Below, one piece after another: positions 1-10,567 of a stretch of 64,000 bases of DNA. This DNA is from Cognatundibacterium luofuense (GTDB taxonomy: Bacteria > Pseudomonadota > Gammaproteobacteria > Burkholderiales > Burkholderiaceae_D). The stretch lies in contig NZ_JAGSPN010000002.1 in assembly GCF_018139685.1 (NCBI RefSeq), positions 124,001-188,000 of the forward strand, in the 5' to 3' direction. Both the position numbers and the translations under genes were made by a program. The notes beneath the pieces were generated by a model. The model worked only from the letters and a program-made list of their open reading frames with translations. It was not told the origin of the DNA and did not search any database. Positions within the stretch are counted from its first letter, which is position 1; the number at the start of each line of letters is the position of its first letter.

Positions 1-720
1 CTGATGCACATCCCGGCCACACAGCATATCGTTGATGCGGCCGGATTTTTCGGGATCAAATCCGACTTTTTCAACCCACTGCTCCGTATTATTCCAGGTG
101 CCAAACAGCATGTCCCATAGCGGCAAGCCATAATTCTGGGCATGATGCCCCCAAGCATGATGTACTCTGTGCATCTCCGGACGCTGGATAAAGTAGCCGA
201 GCCAGTGCGGCGAGCGGGTATCAGAGTGCAGATATAAATCAAACAGACCCGTCATAATCAGCGCCCAGGTCGCTGCGATTGGCGTTGCACCGAATAACAG
301 ATAACTGCTGAAGCAAGACATCATTGTTGCAGCGGCTGTTTCCAGCGGGTGGGCAAAAAAAGCGGTAAGTGACTCAATTCTCAGAGCGGAATGGTGTAAC
401 TGGTGGACATGCCTCCACAGAAAATCAGATGCATGTGTTGCTCGATGCCACCAGTAGAAAATAAAGCTGGTACTTAAGAAACATAAAAATCCGAGCAGCA
501 CGTCCGGAATCTCACCACCTAACGGAATCAAAGCAAAGCCCCGCCACGCAGACAGCAACCAGCCGACAAGAAGCGATGCAACCCCAGATACAGCAGCAAG
601 ACTGAATGAAAGAATCTGCCAGCGTTTATCGCAAGCATTACCAGACGCTGGTGCAATGACTTCACGGGTAAACAATGTGATCAATGCCAGTAAAATCACG
701 GGATATGCGAGCCATTCCAT
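1..720 (-). CDS. Sterol desaturase / fatty acid hydroxylase family membrane protein (3' end outside window)
   Basis: The reading frame opens with ATG at 720 (protein begins MEWLAYPVILL) and stays open to the window edge, giving 240 residues without a stop, so the C-terminus is missing. Hydrophobic segments fill the first 90 residues. Histidine clusters typical of the di-iron fatty acid hydroxylase superfamily are visible: HRATH, then HQLHH, and further on HRVHH followed by HH. The motif LWDMLFGTW near the edge is also typical of the family. Known members hydroxylate or desaturate lipids and sterols with O2 at a membrane di-iron site; the substrate cannot be told from sequence. It is separated from the downstream-oriented chemoreceptor gene by that gene's terminator. 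Confident on family, not on reaction. Confidence 0.85.
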   Translation of the reverse strand, partial: MEWLAYPVILLALITLFTREVIAPASGNACDKRWQILSFSLAAVSGVASLLVGWLLSAWRGFALIPLGGEIPDVLLGFLCFLSTSFIFYWWHRATHASDFLWRHVHQLHHSALRIESLTAFFAHPLETAAATMMSCFSSYLLFGATPIAATWALIMTGLFDLYLHSDTRSPHWLGYFIQRPEMHRVHHAWGHHAQNYGLPLWDMLFGTWNNTEQWVEKVGFDPEKSGRINDMLCGRDVHQ

Positions 721-781
721 ATATTCTCTTCAGGAAATTTCTTATTCAGCTATTTTGCCGTGGGTTAAGCACGGTGACAAT

Positions 782-808
782 AAAAATGCCGGGCATCAAG
801 CCCGGCAT
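782..808 (-). terminator. Rho-independent terminator of the chemoreceptor gene
   Basis: A perfect 9-bp stem (ATGCCGGGC at 786-794 with GCCCGGCAT at 800-808, 5-nt loop) is followed on the minus strand by TTTTATT. It lies 47 nt beyond the stop of the chemoreceptor gene. Confidence 0.85.
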
Positions 809-854
809 CTTCCCGACATTTTTTAGCACACGGACGAGATTTAAATCAGACTTA

Positions 855-2516
855 TCAACGGGATTTCTCGATTTGCCTTTGCAAAACAGGCTGCAATGCA
901 GTTCCACTCTGTTCCTGAGATACACGACGCATTCTTGGCTGCATCTGAATCACTGAATTCTGTTGCGTAGTCAGTTCAAACGCGTTGACCAGATCTCGTA
1001 ATACACTCACTTCTTCTTCCAGTTTTTCAGCAGAATATGTCGCTGCGGAAACAATCTGCATGTTTTGCTGTGTCATTTCATCGATTTCGATTACTGACTG
1101 ATTCACCGTGCTTATCCCCAGACTTTGCTCCTGGGTTGAGACTGTGAACTCCTGCATCAGAGCAGCGACTTTTTTGACACCACTGACGAGTTCATCCATG
1201 CTCTGCCCCGCCTCATCAACCAGCTCAGCACCTTGCTCAACCTGCTCCACCGAATGCTGAATCAGCTCTTTAATTTCTTTCGCTGCGCTGGCGCTGCGCT
1301 GTGCAAGAGCTCTTACCTCGCTTGCAACAACAGAAAAACCGCGCCCCTGATCTCCCGCACGGGCAGCTTCAACTGCAGCGTTTAGCGCAAGAATATTGGT
1401 CTGAAATGCAATACCATCGATAACAGAAATAATATCGGCAATGCGTGACGAACTATGACGGATTGCTCCCATCGTTTGCACGACTTTTTGTACAGCACGA
1501 CCACTGGTATCTGCCAGACCAGCGGAGCGAATTGCTACCTCACTGGCTTCACGCGAATTAGCCGCATTGTGCTGAACCGCCACCGTAATTTGCTCCATCG
1601 AACTGGCCGTTTGTTCAAGTGAACCTTTTTGCGACTCCGTATGCTGAGCAAGTTCACCGCTGCATTCACTGACATCGCTGCCGATTGCATGTACATGACC
1701 ACTGCTCTGTTTAATCTGTCCGATCAGCAATTTCATGTTGGTTTGCAGAACACGCAATGATTGCGCAAGTTCACTGATTTCATGCCGACCATGCACTGCA
1801 ATAGGCTGAGACAAATCACCGGCACTCATTGCCTGTATATGATGCCGCAACTGTCCGACCTGTCCCGCAATCAAACGATGGACACTGACGGTAAAAATGC
1901 CGCTGGTGATTAAACCCAGTCCGATCGTCAGCATTTGCAGGCCACTTTGCCATGCCTGTACCTGCCATCCGAATAGCAACAAAAAGAAGGCTGAAAAAAC
2001 AGCGTAAATACGCAAAACACTGTGTATTGGCAGAGAAAATTTATCACGGATTTTTTGTAAGGTGCTGTGACTATGCACTCTGCCATCCCGAATAAACAAT
2101 CCCGGGCTGCCGGACTTTATCGCTGCATAAGCTGCATCAGCGGCTGCGACCTGTACCGGATCCGGTTTAACCCGCACAGAGGTATATCCCACGATTTTTC
2201 CGTTTTTCGTCAACGGAGCAGCAGTGGCTTCTACCCAGTAAAAATCACCATTTTTACAACGATTTTTTACCAGCCCATGCCACGAATGTCCGCCCTGAAT
2301 AGTTCGCCATAAATCTGCGAAGGCTTCGCGGGGCATATCAGGATGCCGGACAATATTCTGCGGCGAGCCTATCAGCTCTTGCAGGGAGAAGCCACTGATA
2401 CGAACGAAATCGTCGTTGGCATAGGTAATATTGCCGGAAAGATCTGTTTTTGAAACGATGGTTTCATCATCGCTGAGTACATACTCGCGCTGATTTTGTC
2501 CTACCTGGCTACGCAT
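855..2516 (-). CDS. Aer-like PAS-domain methyl-accepting chemotaxis protein
   Basis: 553 residues. An N-terminal PAS domain (about 12-118) with the Aer-type stretch [12 protein letters not shown] and NIVRHPDMP suggests FAD-based redox or oxygen sensing. Two hydrophobic helices at about 168-189 and 195-217 are separated by only a few residues, so there is no periplasmic sensor domain, as in Aer. A HAMP segment (about 215-270) and a methyl-accepting signalling domain follow, with the conserved hairpin tip at about 362-402 ([20 protein letters not shown]). No C-terminal NWETF-type CheR tether is visible. It stands alone with its own terminator and no che genes nearby, so it must feed a chemotaxis array encoded elsewhere. 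Family assignment is firm; the aerotaxis role is inferred from domain layout. Confidence 0.93.
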   Translation of the reverse strand: MRSQVGQNQREYVLSDDETIVSKTDLSGNITYANDDFVRISGFSLQELIGSPQNIVRHPDMPREAFADLWRTIQGGHSWHGLVKNRCKNGDFYWVEATAAPLTKNGKIVGYTSVRVKPDPVQVAAADAAYAAIKSGSPGLFIRDGRVHSHSTLQKIRDKFSLPIHSVLRIYAVFSAFFLLLFGWQVQAWQSGLQMLTIGLGLITSGIFTVSVHRLIAGQVGQLRHHIQAMSAGDLSQPIAVHGRHEISELAQSLRVLQTNMKLLIGQIKQSSGHVHAIGSDVSECSGELAQHTESQKGSLEQTASSMEQITVAVQHNAANSREASEVAIRSAGLADTSGRAVQKVVQTMGAIRHSSSRIADIISVIDGIAFQTNILALNAAVEAARAGDQGRGFSVVASEVRALAQRSASAAKEIKELIQHSVEQVEQGAELVDEAGQSMDELVSGVKKVAALMQEFTVSTQEQSLGISTVNQSVIEIDEMTQQNMQIVSAATYSAEKLEEEVSVLRDLVNAFELTTQQNSVIQMQPRMRRVSQEQSGTALQPVLQRQIEKSR

Positions 2517-2986
2517 ACAAAATCCTCTCGTGAAAGATTAAAGTAGCGCTGGCTCGCCGTGACAACCTGATACAGTACAGGCGGGCGCAAATGCACACCA
2601 TTCCTGAACAAACCAATCACTCAGCTACTCTTTTTGGCTGAAAAATTCCAGCACGACCAGCACAAACCCGTATGATCTCAGTGAATACCGAACCTTTAGA
2701 AAACCCGGAAAAGGCTGGGCAAAACAGGTAAAAAATCAGAAGATACAAACGGGCGGAGAGTTCACAAGATACGTTGTTGCGGACACTTGTTATTGTGTTA
2801 TATCAACCGGAAAAACCAAAAGAAACCAGATGAAACATTACGTTACTTTGCAATGACAACCTGTGCAAAATAACGATTCAATTGAATTCTCTGATGCAAA
2901 ATCAGGTCAGCATCACAGTCGAAATGATAAGAAAACAGTAGTTCCTTTTTAAGAACGTCTAAATAAAACGCAATCAGACAAAAAGG
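2517..2986. other. 470-bp intergenic region with no recognised feature
   Basis: The stretch separates the chemoreceptor start from the tamB stop. It is comparatively AT-rich in its tamB-proximal half. I see no credible ORF, tRNA, repeat copy or strong terminator. It should hold the chemoreceptor promoter, which I could not place confidently. Confidence 0.5.
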
Positions 2987-5900
2987 TCAGTTAAATGAAA
3001 AAGTGTAATTCACATCAAGGGCTGATTCACTGCCAGCACGCCCTATCACCGTAACTCTGCGTGTCAGTTGCCAGCTCAGTTTTAATGCACCACTTGCATC
3101 GCCGAGGCCCCGTTCGATAGATAACACCAGGCCCGGCATCAGGCGCTTCCCTACGGTAACGACCTGATCGGATGGCGATGAGCTGCTACTGCTGATACCT
3201 GTCGCACCGGCAATAGTCTGCCCGGGAAGGCGGGATCCGGCCGCAGTTTTTGCTGATCCTATCGAAAATTCGTCGAATCCCAGTCCTTGCACAACATCAC
3301 GAGGAATATTCCTGCTGCCATCACCACCAAAAATGGCACTTGCTGCGGATAACAGCAACGATGCATCACCGGACGACAATTGATCGGATCCGCGACCCAG
3401 CACCAGCCATGCCAGTTTATCGCTGTCCGGCATTGCCGTATCAGAATACAAGCGAACCTGCGGATTAGAGACCGTTCCGATAACTTCAACACCAACCTGA
3501 GAAGCAAGCCCTGGTCTGATAGCAAGAATATTCAGCCCCGGATTGAGCGGCGGCCCCTGGAAATTAAGAATGCCACGCTCAATTTCCAGTTGCTGCCCGT
3601 ATCCCTCGTATAAGCCATTGCGGGTACTGATACTGCCATTCGCCTGCAGAGGGCTGCCATCCGCTGAACGAAGACGCAAGCTGCCGGCCAGCCCCGTATC
3701 CAGTCCACGACCAACGAAAACAAATTTCGGACCCATATCAAACGTCATATCCAGCCGGGTACGAATGACTTTCTTTGCATTCGGATCAGGCTCTCCAGAC
3801 ACTTTCTGAGCGCGTTTATTCTGAACAATCACATCCGATGAAAGAGACGGAGGGGGCATTTTAGGCAGTCGGAAAAATGCACCATCGGCAGTCAGTTTTC
3901 CTTGCAGGGACCAGATATTTGCCGATTCTTTCACACCTGCTTCACCACTGACCACCAGCCAGCGATCCTTTCGCTGCAACAAAGGAAATTGCTGCCAGCT
4001 TGCCTGAATACTGCCGGTTTCTTTACCCAGATCAATATCTCCGGAAGCCCTGAATTCCCCCTTTTTGCCGAGTAAATCCAGCCCTTTAAACTGCGAGTGC
4101 TGCGGAACCATGTTGACTGCACTCGCAAAATTCAGCTGATTCAGTCGCAAATGCATGCCGTTAATATCTGCATCCAGCTCGCCGTTTGGCAGCAACAGCC
4201 CCTCAGAAGCAAACGCCAGCTCGAGCTTACTGCCTCGCACATGTGCCTTCCAGTCGGGTTGACTCAGTTTTCCTGCCAGAGCGACATCCGCGCGTAACTG
4301 CCCCTTCATCACCAGACCCGGATACACCAGCGGCCCCATCCACTCGAGATCAAGAATTTCTGCACTACCGTTACCTGCCAAAGCCTGCTCACCTGCGAGA
4401 GTCCAGATACCTTCGCGCTTATGCAACGCTGACTCGGCATGCAGCTGCATTAAACCAAGCCTGCTGCCTTCGGCTCTGATGTCTGCAATCAGTTTTTCTC
4501 TGTCGGTGCCACTTATCAGACCAGCGGTCCGGATATTCAATTGCAAATCTTTTAAACCTGCAGGGATACTTGCACCTGTACCGTCGGGGTCCTGAAAACG
4601 TAATTCGCCGGATTGTCGCTTCAGTGCCACTTGCACGTTCGCAGTATCATCCAGACGGAGATTCCAGGAAGCCTGCAAACGCAAATCGCCACTGAGTGTT
4701 GTTTGCTGACGGAACCGCTGCAAAATATCAATAAGACGGATATCCTGCATAGAACCGTTTGATGTCAGACCGGATTTACCGATCTCCAGCGTTTCTGCGT
4801 GAATTTGTGCAAGTGATGTTTGCAAGCGGATAGCACCAGCTCGCAATCCTTTTTCAGACAGTTCAAGCTTGACCGGTGCCTGTAAATTTGCGGATGGCTG
4901 ACCACTTAACTGAAGGTTGCTTAACTCCCCCTGCCAACGCCACAAGTCTTTCTCTGACTGCATTGCACCGCGTACTTGCATATTGAGACGCTGACGCGGA
5001 TTCAGCGTTAACTGCAATGCCGACTGGTGTGAAGTTAATTGTCCCTGCAAAGTCCAGTCCAGTTGATCAATTTGCTGAACATCCTGCCCGACACCATCCT
5101 GCAAATGTGCGAGCAAAGGAATATCACCTTGAATCTGGCGCAGCTTAAGTGTGCTTTGCACAGGAGCATTTTTTAAATCGGGTGCTTTCGCATTAAAGGC
5201 GACCGTTTCCGCACGATAGCGTTTACCTGCATATTCAACATTCAATTGATCTGCCTGCAAATCAGCAAGCAACCCCGGTTGACGCAATTGTCCGCTGAGC
5301 TGAATCTGCCCTTTCACTTTTCCGGCAAGATTCAGCCCCCATATTTGCAGTAAGGGATTCAATTCCTGTAAAGCCGGCCAGTCTGCATTCAAATTCAGCT
5401 GGTCACCTGCCTGCCCCCAGCGCCCTTGCGCTGACAACTTATTACTTCCGACTTCAATAGTTGAGGGACGCACAAGCCACTGTGACACACCTTGCAGTTC
5501 AGCATCAACGCTACCTTTCAATGTCTGACCTGCATAATGACCGCCAAGCTGTCTGACAATGGCATGTAACGACCATTTTGGCTTCAACCGGCCATCCAGC
5601 GCGATATCAGCATTCACGTCTCCGTTTGGAAATTTACCCCACTTCGCCGGATTGATATTCTTAATTTGTGTATTCAGTTGAAACTGTTGCTGCGAAAATT
5701 GATAGCTGCCGTCTGCCGTCAGGCGTGCATCGGCAAACTGCAAATCCAGCTGTTCCAGCGAAATCACTTTTTTAACGATGTCTGCAGTTGCCTTCAGTTG
5801 CAAATGACCATTGCTGTCATTCAGCTCACCACGTGAAAAGATCTGCTTGCCATCCGTAGTTTTGATGATTAGGTCACCATTGATAGCTGTTTGATAAAGT

Positions 5901-7096
5901 TTTCCGGAAAAATCTTTCAGATTAATTTTTCGTAGCTGAACTTTTGCATCAGCACGAATCGCTTTTCCCCAGCCCAAATCACCACTCAACTGTATTGCCG
6001 ATTTTCCGGGCAAGCCGATTTCAAGCTGCTCCATGAGCATACGCTCTGGCAAAACTTGCAGATTGGCAGATACAGAATCTACCGGAACACGGTTTTTATC
6101 CAGATTACCGGAAAGCAGATTACGAATATTGATGCTGGCACGCAATGAAGTTGTGCTGTGTTTATCCGAGCGCTGTGTTTGCTGAAGTAAAACATCTGCC
6201 CGCAGATCCAGATCTGCTTCGGGTAAACTTGCATGCCATGCGGCGGGATTTAAATGCTGGAAAGCGATCGTTGCCGGCCCCAGCGCAGGTTGTGAAAACG
6301 GAAAAACATCCAGTTCCGCGTGGCCGGTCAGTCCTGCTTGTAAAGAGTTTTCTTTCAGTAATGGACGCGCATCAAGTGATGCATGGAAAGACCGCAAATT
6401 ACCTACAACCTGCAAATCCAGCGTTACCGGTGGCACATCCGGATGCGGGTGTGATTCCAGGCTCGCCACACCATTAAGGTCAAATGGCGCCGCTCCGTTC
6501 AGACTAAGACGGGCATTCGCCTTTCCATAGTCGGAGTCCGCACTGGCATTTGCCATATAGCGCTGTCCATCCCACGCGAACTGGCCGGTAAGTGCACGGA
6601 GTTCAATATCTTTTTGCCGCTGCTTTCCCTTGATCGTTTCAACCAGCAAAGTTCCGATAGCAAGCTGCTCTGCTTTTAAACGCAATGGAAGACCAAGATG
6701 ATCAGGAAATACCGATTGCGTATCGCTGTGTGCTGTCGCAACCCTTACGCTGCTGGCTGTCAGCTCCTTAAAATCCGCACTTCCGCTGAACAACTGACTG
6801 CCCTGCCATTGCAAGTGCACACCTTGCAATTCAAGTTCAAACTCTTCGGATTTCCACAGCAGGCTCTGTAAGCGCAGGTCACGTGCCAGCTCACCGCTGA
6901 TTCCATTCACACTCAGTTGCGGTAAGGTTTTTTCCAGCAAAGAAAATGCCACCCGTGTGCCGCTTGCAGTCAGGGTGATCCACATGATCGCAGCAAATAA
7001 TGCCAGAAAAAACCCGCACAGCCAGTATGCCCAGCGATAGCGGGCTGGTGCTTTTTGTGCAGGTGACTGATCGTTGTTTGTAGGAGTGCTTGTCAT
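2987..7096 (-). CDS. tamB: TamB, inner-membrane-anchored intermembrane bridge protein
   Basis: 1369 residues, the size usual for TamB. A single N-terminal membrane anchor (about 24-46) is followed by a very long stretch of alternating beta-strand pattern, the AsmA-like/repeating beta-groove architecture. The C-terminal DUF490/TamB domain (roughly the last 350 residues) ends in a beta-signal-like aromatic terminus (VNYTFSFN). TamB with TamA spans the periplasm and in Enterobacteriaceae is implicated in autotransporter assembly and, with its AsmA-family relatives, in phospholipid transport to the outer membrane. Its start lies 11 nt after the tamA stop, so it is the last gene of the ybgC-tolQ-tolR-tamA-tamB run. 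No strong terminator was found downstream. Confidence 0.95.
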   Translation of the reverse strand: MTSTPTNNDQSPAQKAPARYRWAYWLCGFFLALFAAIMWITLTASGTRVAFSLLEKTLPQLSVNGISGELARDLRLQSLLWKSEEFELELQGVHLQWQGSQLFSGSADFKELTASSVRVATAHSDTQSVFPDHLGLPLRLKAEQLAIGTLLVETIKGKQRQKDIELRALTGQFAWDGQRYMANASADSDYGKANARLSLNGAAPFDLNGVASLESHPHPDVPPVTLDLQVVGNLRSFHASLDARPLLKENSLQAGLTGHAELDVFPFSQPALGPATIAFQHLNPAAWHASLPEADLDLRADVLLQQTQRSDKHSTTSLRASINIRNLLSGNLDKNRVPVDSVSANLQVLPERMLMEQLEIGLPGKSAIQLSGDLGWGKAIRADAKVQLRKINLKDFSGKLYQTAINGDLIIKTTDGKQIFSRGELNDSNGHLQLKATADIVKKVISLEQLDLQFADARLTADGSYQFSQQQFQLNTQIKNINPAKWGKFPNGDVNADIALDGRLKPKWSLHAIVRQLGGHYAGQTLKGSVDAELQGVSQWLVRPSTIEVGSNKLSAQGRWGQAGDQLNLNADWPALQELNPLLQIWGLNLAGKVKGQIQLSGQLRQPGLLADLQADQLNVEYAGKRYRAETVAFNAKAPDLKNAPVQSTLKLRQIQGDIPLLAHLQDGVGQDVQQIDQLDWTLQGQLTSHQSALQLTLNPRQRLNMQVRGAMQSEKDLWRWQGELSNLQLSGQPSANLQAPVKLELSEKGLRAGAIRLQTSLAQIHAETLEIGKSGLTSNGSMQDIRLIDILQRFRQQTTLSGDLRLQASWNLRLDDTANVQVALKRQSGELRFQDPDGTGASIPAGLKDLQLNIRTAGLISGTDREKLIADIRAEGSRLGLMQLHAESALHKREGIWTLAGEQALAGNGSAEILDLEWMGPLVYPGLVMKGQLRADVALAGKLSQPDWKAHVRGSKLELAFASEGLLLPNGELDADINGMHLRLNQLNFASAVNMVPQHSQFKGLDLLGKKGEFRASGDIDLGKETGSIQASWQQFPLLQRKDRWLVVSGEAGVKESANIWSLQGKLTADGAFFRLPKMPPPSLSSDVIVQNKRAQKVSGEPDPNAKKVIRTRLDMTFDMGPKFVFVGRGLDTGLAGSLRLRSADGSPLQANGSISTRNGLYEGYGQQLEIERGILNFQGPPLNPGLNILAIRPGLASQVGVEVIGTVSNPQVRLYSDTAMPDSDKLAWLVLGRGSDQLSSGDASLLLSAASAIFGGDGSRNIPRDVVQGLGFDEFSIGSAKTAAGSRLPGQTIAGATGISSSSSSPSDQVVTVGKRLMPGLVLSIERGLGDASGALKLSWQLTRRVTVIGRAGSESALDVNYTFSFN

Positions 7097-7107
7097 GCAA
7101 ACTCAGT

Positions 7108-8961
7108 TCAGAATGCAATTGCAATAGAGAAATCAATACGTGCGCGTTTTGTTTTCAGCGCATATCCCAGATCCAGGGCAACAGGTCCTGCGGGTGTCCG
7201 GTAACGTAAGCCGGTACCAACACTCTTTTTCAGACTCAGTTTACGCCAGACAGAAGTTGCATCCCCCACATCTGCAAACGCGGCGATGCCCCAACTGCCA
7301 TTCAACCAGTGCAGTGCTTCTGCACTGGCTACAGCCATTACACGTCCGCCGGTCACCGCACCTTGCACAGGAATACCAATACTCTGATATGCATACCCGC
7401 GCACTGTACTGGCGCCACCGGTACGGAACAAATATTCTTCGGGAATCCCTTCTTCATCCGGTGCCACGACCTGCCCCGCTTCAACACGGAAAATCAGCGT
7501 GTCCTGTTTATTAACAGGTACCCATTGCTGATATTTTCCGACCAGACGTACAAAACGCTGATCAGACAACAACGCTTTTTCTGAGACCGCGATGTCGGCC
7601 TGAATGATCTTACCCTGATGCGGATTGAATGCATCGTCGATATCACGCCATGTCCAGCCCGCACTCCAGACCAGTGCTTTAGAAATTTCTGTCGGTTCGC
7701 CTTCAATCGTGCTTTTTTCGCGCAATAAATTCAGCCCGAAACGACGCTCAATATTACCTGTGTGACTGGTACGCCGAACGCCTATCGCTTGCTTAACGGT
7801 GAGGACCCCGGAAACATCCTGACGATCTGCCAGCACGCCAAATGAATTCAGCACCTGATCTGAAGGTGGCAAATACACGTCGGCATAGCCAAGCTGGCGC
7901 TTTTGCTCGATCCTTACGGCGGAGCGCAGATCCCAGGCACGGTTGAGAATATCGCGGTCACGATAAGCAATCTCGCCACGGAACCCGGTATTCGAGCTGT
8001 AACCGGCACCAAAACTCAGATCGCGTGCTTTACGCTCTGTAAGGTTAACTTCAACCGGTACGGCATCAGCTTTATCAGGGTCTGCATCAATCTGTACTGC
8101 CACGGCTGCGAAGTACGGTGAATTCTGTAAGGTGCGCTGAAAATCCAGCAACCGGTTACGTGAGTACAGTTCCCCCGGTTTAGGCGGGTCATACCGATCC
8201 AGCAACCACAGAGGATAACGCTGCAAGCCTTTGACGTTCAGTGCGCCAAGTTTGAATTCAGGGCCACTGTCAACCGTCACCTCAACCCGTGCTGTTGACG
8301 ACCCCGCATCCACTTTAACCGCCGTGTCTTGAAGCTTTGCTGCCGCGTAGCGGTCTGAACGAAAGCTTTCAAGCAAGACATTTTTAGCCTCACTCCAGTC
8401 ACTTTCACGAAATGGCTGACCGACGGCAAGTCCCCAGTCTTCCCGCACCTGTCTTTGCCTCTGCACTGCATCCTGCTGACCGGAACGGACTGCTTCATCA
8501 AAAGCACCGGAAAAACGCATGCTCACGTTTTCAATCATGCTACGGTCGCCGCGCTCAACCATCACGCTGATCTGACGCTCACCGGCGTTCGCACGCCCCT
8601 GGGGTAGCGCTTCAAATCGTATCTGAGGATTGAAATAACCTTCTGTTGCCAGAATGCCGGATATATCCTGACGAAGCCGCCGGAGTAAGGCAGGCGTCAC
8701 ATTTTGTGGTTCGGCGTTACTGCCGAATTCGGGAATATGTTCTTTCAGCAAAGCAGATTCGGCATCTGCTTTCATGCTGAGGACAAAACGCACAGTACCG
8801 AGACGTTCTGCACTGAGCTCACCGGCAGCGGACATTAGCACTGCGGTGTCGGGAGTAGGCAAACTCCCTGTTTCCTGCGCAAAGCAGGATGCGCTGACCA
8901 CCAGACACAAGGCCGGGACTATTCCCCGGTATTGATATCGTTTGATGGTCAGTACTGTCAT
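7108..8961 (-). CDS. tamA: TamA, Omp85-family outer-membrane assembly protein
   Basis: 617 residues with an N-terminal signal sequence (hydrophobic stretch around 13-28 ending in CFAQ), POTRA-like domains over about residues 50-310, and a C-terminal 16-strand Omp85 barrel. The conserved barrel lid motif VRGY is present (FRTGGASTVRGYAYQ), as are the strand GTGLRYRTPAGPVALDLGYAL and a terminal beta-signal ending IAIAF. Its ATG at 8961 overlaps the tolR stop in a TGATG arrangement, so translation is probably coupled to tolR. It works in the outer membrane with TamB. Firm assignment. Confidence 0.95.
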   Translation of the reverse strand: MTVLTIKRYQYRGIVPALCLVVSASCFAQETGSLPTPDTAVLMSAAGELSAERLGTVRFVLSMKADAESALLKEHIPEFGSNAEPQNVTPALLRRLRQDISGILATEGYFNPQIRFEALPQGRANAGERQISVMVERGDRSMIENVSMRFSGAFDEAVRSGQQDAVQRQRQVREDWGLAVGQPFRESDWSEAKNVLLESFRSDRYAAAKLQDTAVKVDAGSSTARVEVTVDSGPEFKLGALNVKGLQRYPLWLLDRYDPPKPGELYSRNRLLDFQRTLQNSPYFAAVAVQIDADPDKADAVPVEVNLTERKARDLSFGAGYSSNTGFRGEIAYRDRDILNRAWDLRSAVRIEQKRQLGYADVYLPPSDQVLNSFGVLADRQDVSGVLTVKQAIGVRRTSHTGNIERRFGLNLLREKSTIEGEPTEISKALVWSAGWTWRDIDDAFNPHQGKIIQADIAVSEKALLSDQRFVRLVGKYQQWVPVNKQDTLIFRVEAGQVVAPDEEGIPEEYLFRTGGASTVRGYAYQSIGIPVQGAVTGGRVMAVASAEALHWLNGSWGIAAFADVGDATSVWRKLSLKKSVGTGLRYRTPAGPVALDLGYALKTKRARIDFSIAIAF

Positions 8962-9401
8962 CAGCGGGTCGCCAGAGCCACGCGACTGATACCGATCTTT
9001 TTCGCTTCCGCGATGACCTGTACAACGTCGTCGTACACGATGCCTTTATCCGCAGAAATCATCACTGCGAGATCTGGTTTAGACTGATGGTATTCCTTAA
9101 GCAGATTCATCAGTTGCTCTTTATTTCTGACTTCATCCGTACGTTCTCGCTGTGTCGCATTACCGTTCCGGGTGTTCAGGCTGATAGAAGCAGATGCGTC
9201 CTGCTTCAGTGTCACCTCAATGAAACTGTTCGGCGGCTGGGTGGATTGTCCTGCCGTCGGCAAATTGATGACACTGGGATTCGTCATTGGTGATGCCACC
9301 ATAAAAATAATCAGCAGCACCAGCATCACGTCGATATACGGAACAACATTAATTTCCGCTTTCAGTTTGCGCTTACTGCGCTCACCACGCATGGAACCCA
9401 T
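8961..9401 (-). CDS. tolR: TolR, ExbD/TolR-family proton-channel subunit
   Basis: 146 residues. A short basic cytoplasmic N-terminus precedes one membrane helix (about 21-41) containing Asp24 in PYIDVMLVLL, the proton-binding position of the family (Asp23 in E. coli TolR). The remainder is the periplasmic domain. It follows tolQ after an 11-nt gap and overlaps tamA by one base. With TolQ it forms the pmf-driven motor that normally energises TolA; no tolA follows here. ExbD is the alternative name, but the neighbours ybgC and tolQ favour TolR. Confidence 0.9.
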   Translation of the reverse strand: MGSMRGERSKRKLKAEINVVPYIDVMLVLLIIFMVASPMTNPSVINLPTAGQSTQPPNSFIEVTLKQDASASISLNTRNGNATQRERTDEVRNKEQLMNLLKEYHQSKPDLAVMISADKGIVYDDVVQVIAEAKKIGISRVALATR

Positions 9402-9412
9402 GACTCCTCCGT

Positions 9413-10108
9413 TCAGCGCGACTGACGCTGAAGAATGTTGGAGAATTCTTCAATGAAAGTTTCGAAACGCATCGCCAGACGATCAATATCGTGCGAGTAG
9501 CGGTTATAGGCGAGCACGGCTGGAATCGCAGCAAACAAACCAATCGCCGTCGCAATCAGCGCTTCTGCGATACCCGGCGCTACCGCAGCCAGTGTTGCCT
9601 GTTGTACGTTTGCCAGACCGCGGAACGCATTCATAATCCCCCATACTGTCCCGAACAAACCGATATACGGAGAGACAGAACCTACGGAAGCCAGAAACGA
9701 TAAATGCGCTTCCAGTAAATCCATTTCACGCTGAAACGCTGCACGCATCGCGCGACGCGCACCATCGAGCATTGCCCCCGCATCCAGATTGCCTTTGTTC
9801 GCGTTTTTTGTTTTATGGTATTCACTCATACCCGCTTCAAAAATGCGCTCCAGCGAACCGGTCTGATCTTTACTCTGGCGACGTGCTGCGGAAATATCCT
9901 GATACAGTTCCACCAGATTGCCGCCGGACCAGAAGCTGCGTTCAAATGCTTCCGTTTGCTGACGCGCTTTTTTAATGGTGAACATTTTGTTGAAAATGTA
10001 GCTCCAGCTGGTCAGCGATACACCCAGCAATAACAGCATGACGAGCTGAACCAATACCGATGCGTTTGCAATCAGGGTGATAAACGATAAATCTTGTGTT
10101 GCGTTCAT
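9413..10108 (-). CDS. tolQ: TolQ, MotA/TolQ/ExbB proton-channel subunit
   Basis: 231 residues with the TolQ layout: a first membrane helix at about 15-38, a cytoplasmic loop of about 95 residues, then two helices at about 136-158 and 168-192 with the conserved SPYIGLFGTVWGIM and APGIAEALIATAIGL motifs that line the proton path. It lies 18 nt after ybgC and 11 nt before tolR, so the three genes are almost certainly co-transcribed. TolQR uses the proton gradient to drive outer-membrane constriction during division in well studied species. Confidence 0.95.
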   Translation of the reverse strand: MNATQDLSFITLIANASVLVQLVMLLLLGVSLTSWSYIFNKMFTIKKARQQTEAFERSFWSGGNLVELYQDISAARRQSKDQTGSLERIFEAGMSEYHKTKNANKGNLDAGAMLDGARRAMRAAFQREMDLLEAHLSFLASVGSVSPYIGLFGTVWGIMNAFRGLANVQQATLAAVAPGIAEALIATAIGLFAAIPAVLAYNRYSHDIDRLAMRFETFIEEFSNILQRQSR

Positions 10109-10126
10109 ATTCAGATTTCTAATCAG

Positions 10127-10537
10127 TCATTCATTATTTTGCTGCATTGCCTGCAGCACTCCGGCAGGAATCGCGGCAGGTCGCAAATCACTTGCGCCGA
10201 CACATCCGATTTTTACCGTCGATGTCACCAGCACCTGTTCACCGCGCATAACCTGCTGCGCCAGCAGAATCGAGGCTTTGCCTATTTTCTGCACTTCCAC
10301 GGTGACTTGCAATTGATCATCCAATACTGCCGGCGCCTGATAATCGACCGTCACCGATTTGACGACAAACAGCAGGCCTGTCTGCTCTTTCAGCGTGTGC
10401 TGATGTACACCGGCGGCGCGCAGCCATTCGGTACGGGCACGCTCCATGAATCGCAGATAATTTGCATAAAAAACAATTCCACCCGCATCAGTGTCTTCAT
10501 AATAGACTCTGACAGGCCACGCAAATAAAGCACTCAT
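10127..10537 (-). CDS. ybgC: YbgC-type acyl-CoA thioesterase (Tol-Pal associated)
   Basis: 136 residues, hot-dog fold. The active-site region YYEDTDAGGIVFYANYL, with the catalytic aspartate at residue 17, is conserved. YbgC family members hydrolyse short- or long-chain acyl-CoA or acyl-ACP and head tol-pal operons in many proteobacteria. This gene is first after the promoter at 10568-10595 and is followed by tolQ at 18 nt. Confidence 0.93.
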   Translation of the reverse strand: MSALFAWPVRVYYEDTDAGGIVFYANYLRFMERARTEWLRAAGVHQHTLKEQTGLLFVVKSVTVDYQAPAVLDDQLQVTVEVQKIGKASILLAQQVMRGEQVLVTSTVKIGCVGASDLRPAAIPAGVLQAMQQNNE

Positions 10538-10567
10538 ACCTGCAATTTAGTTATCAGAAAACGGCAC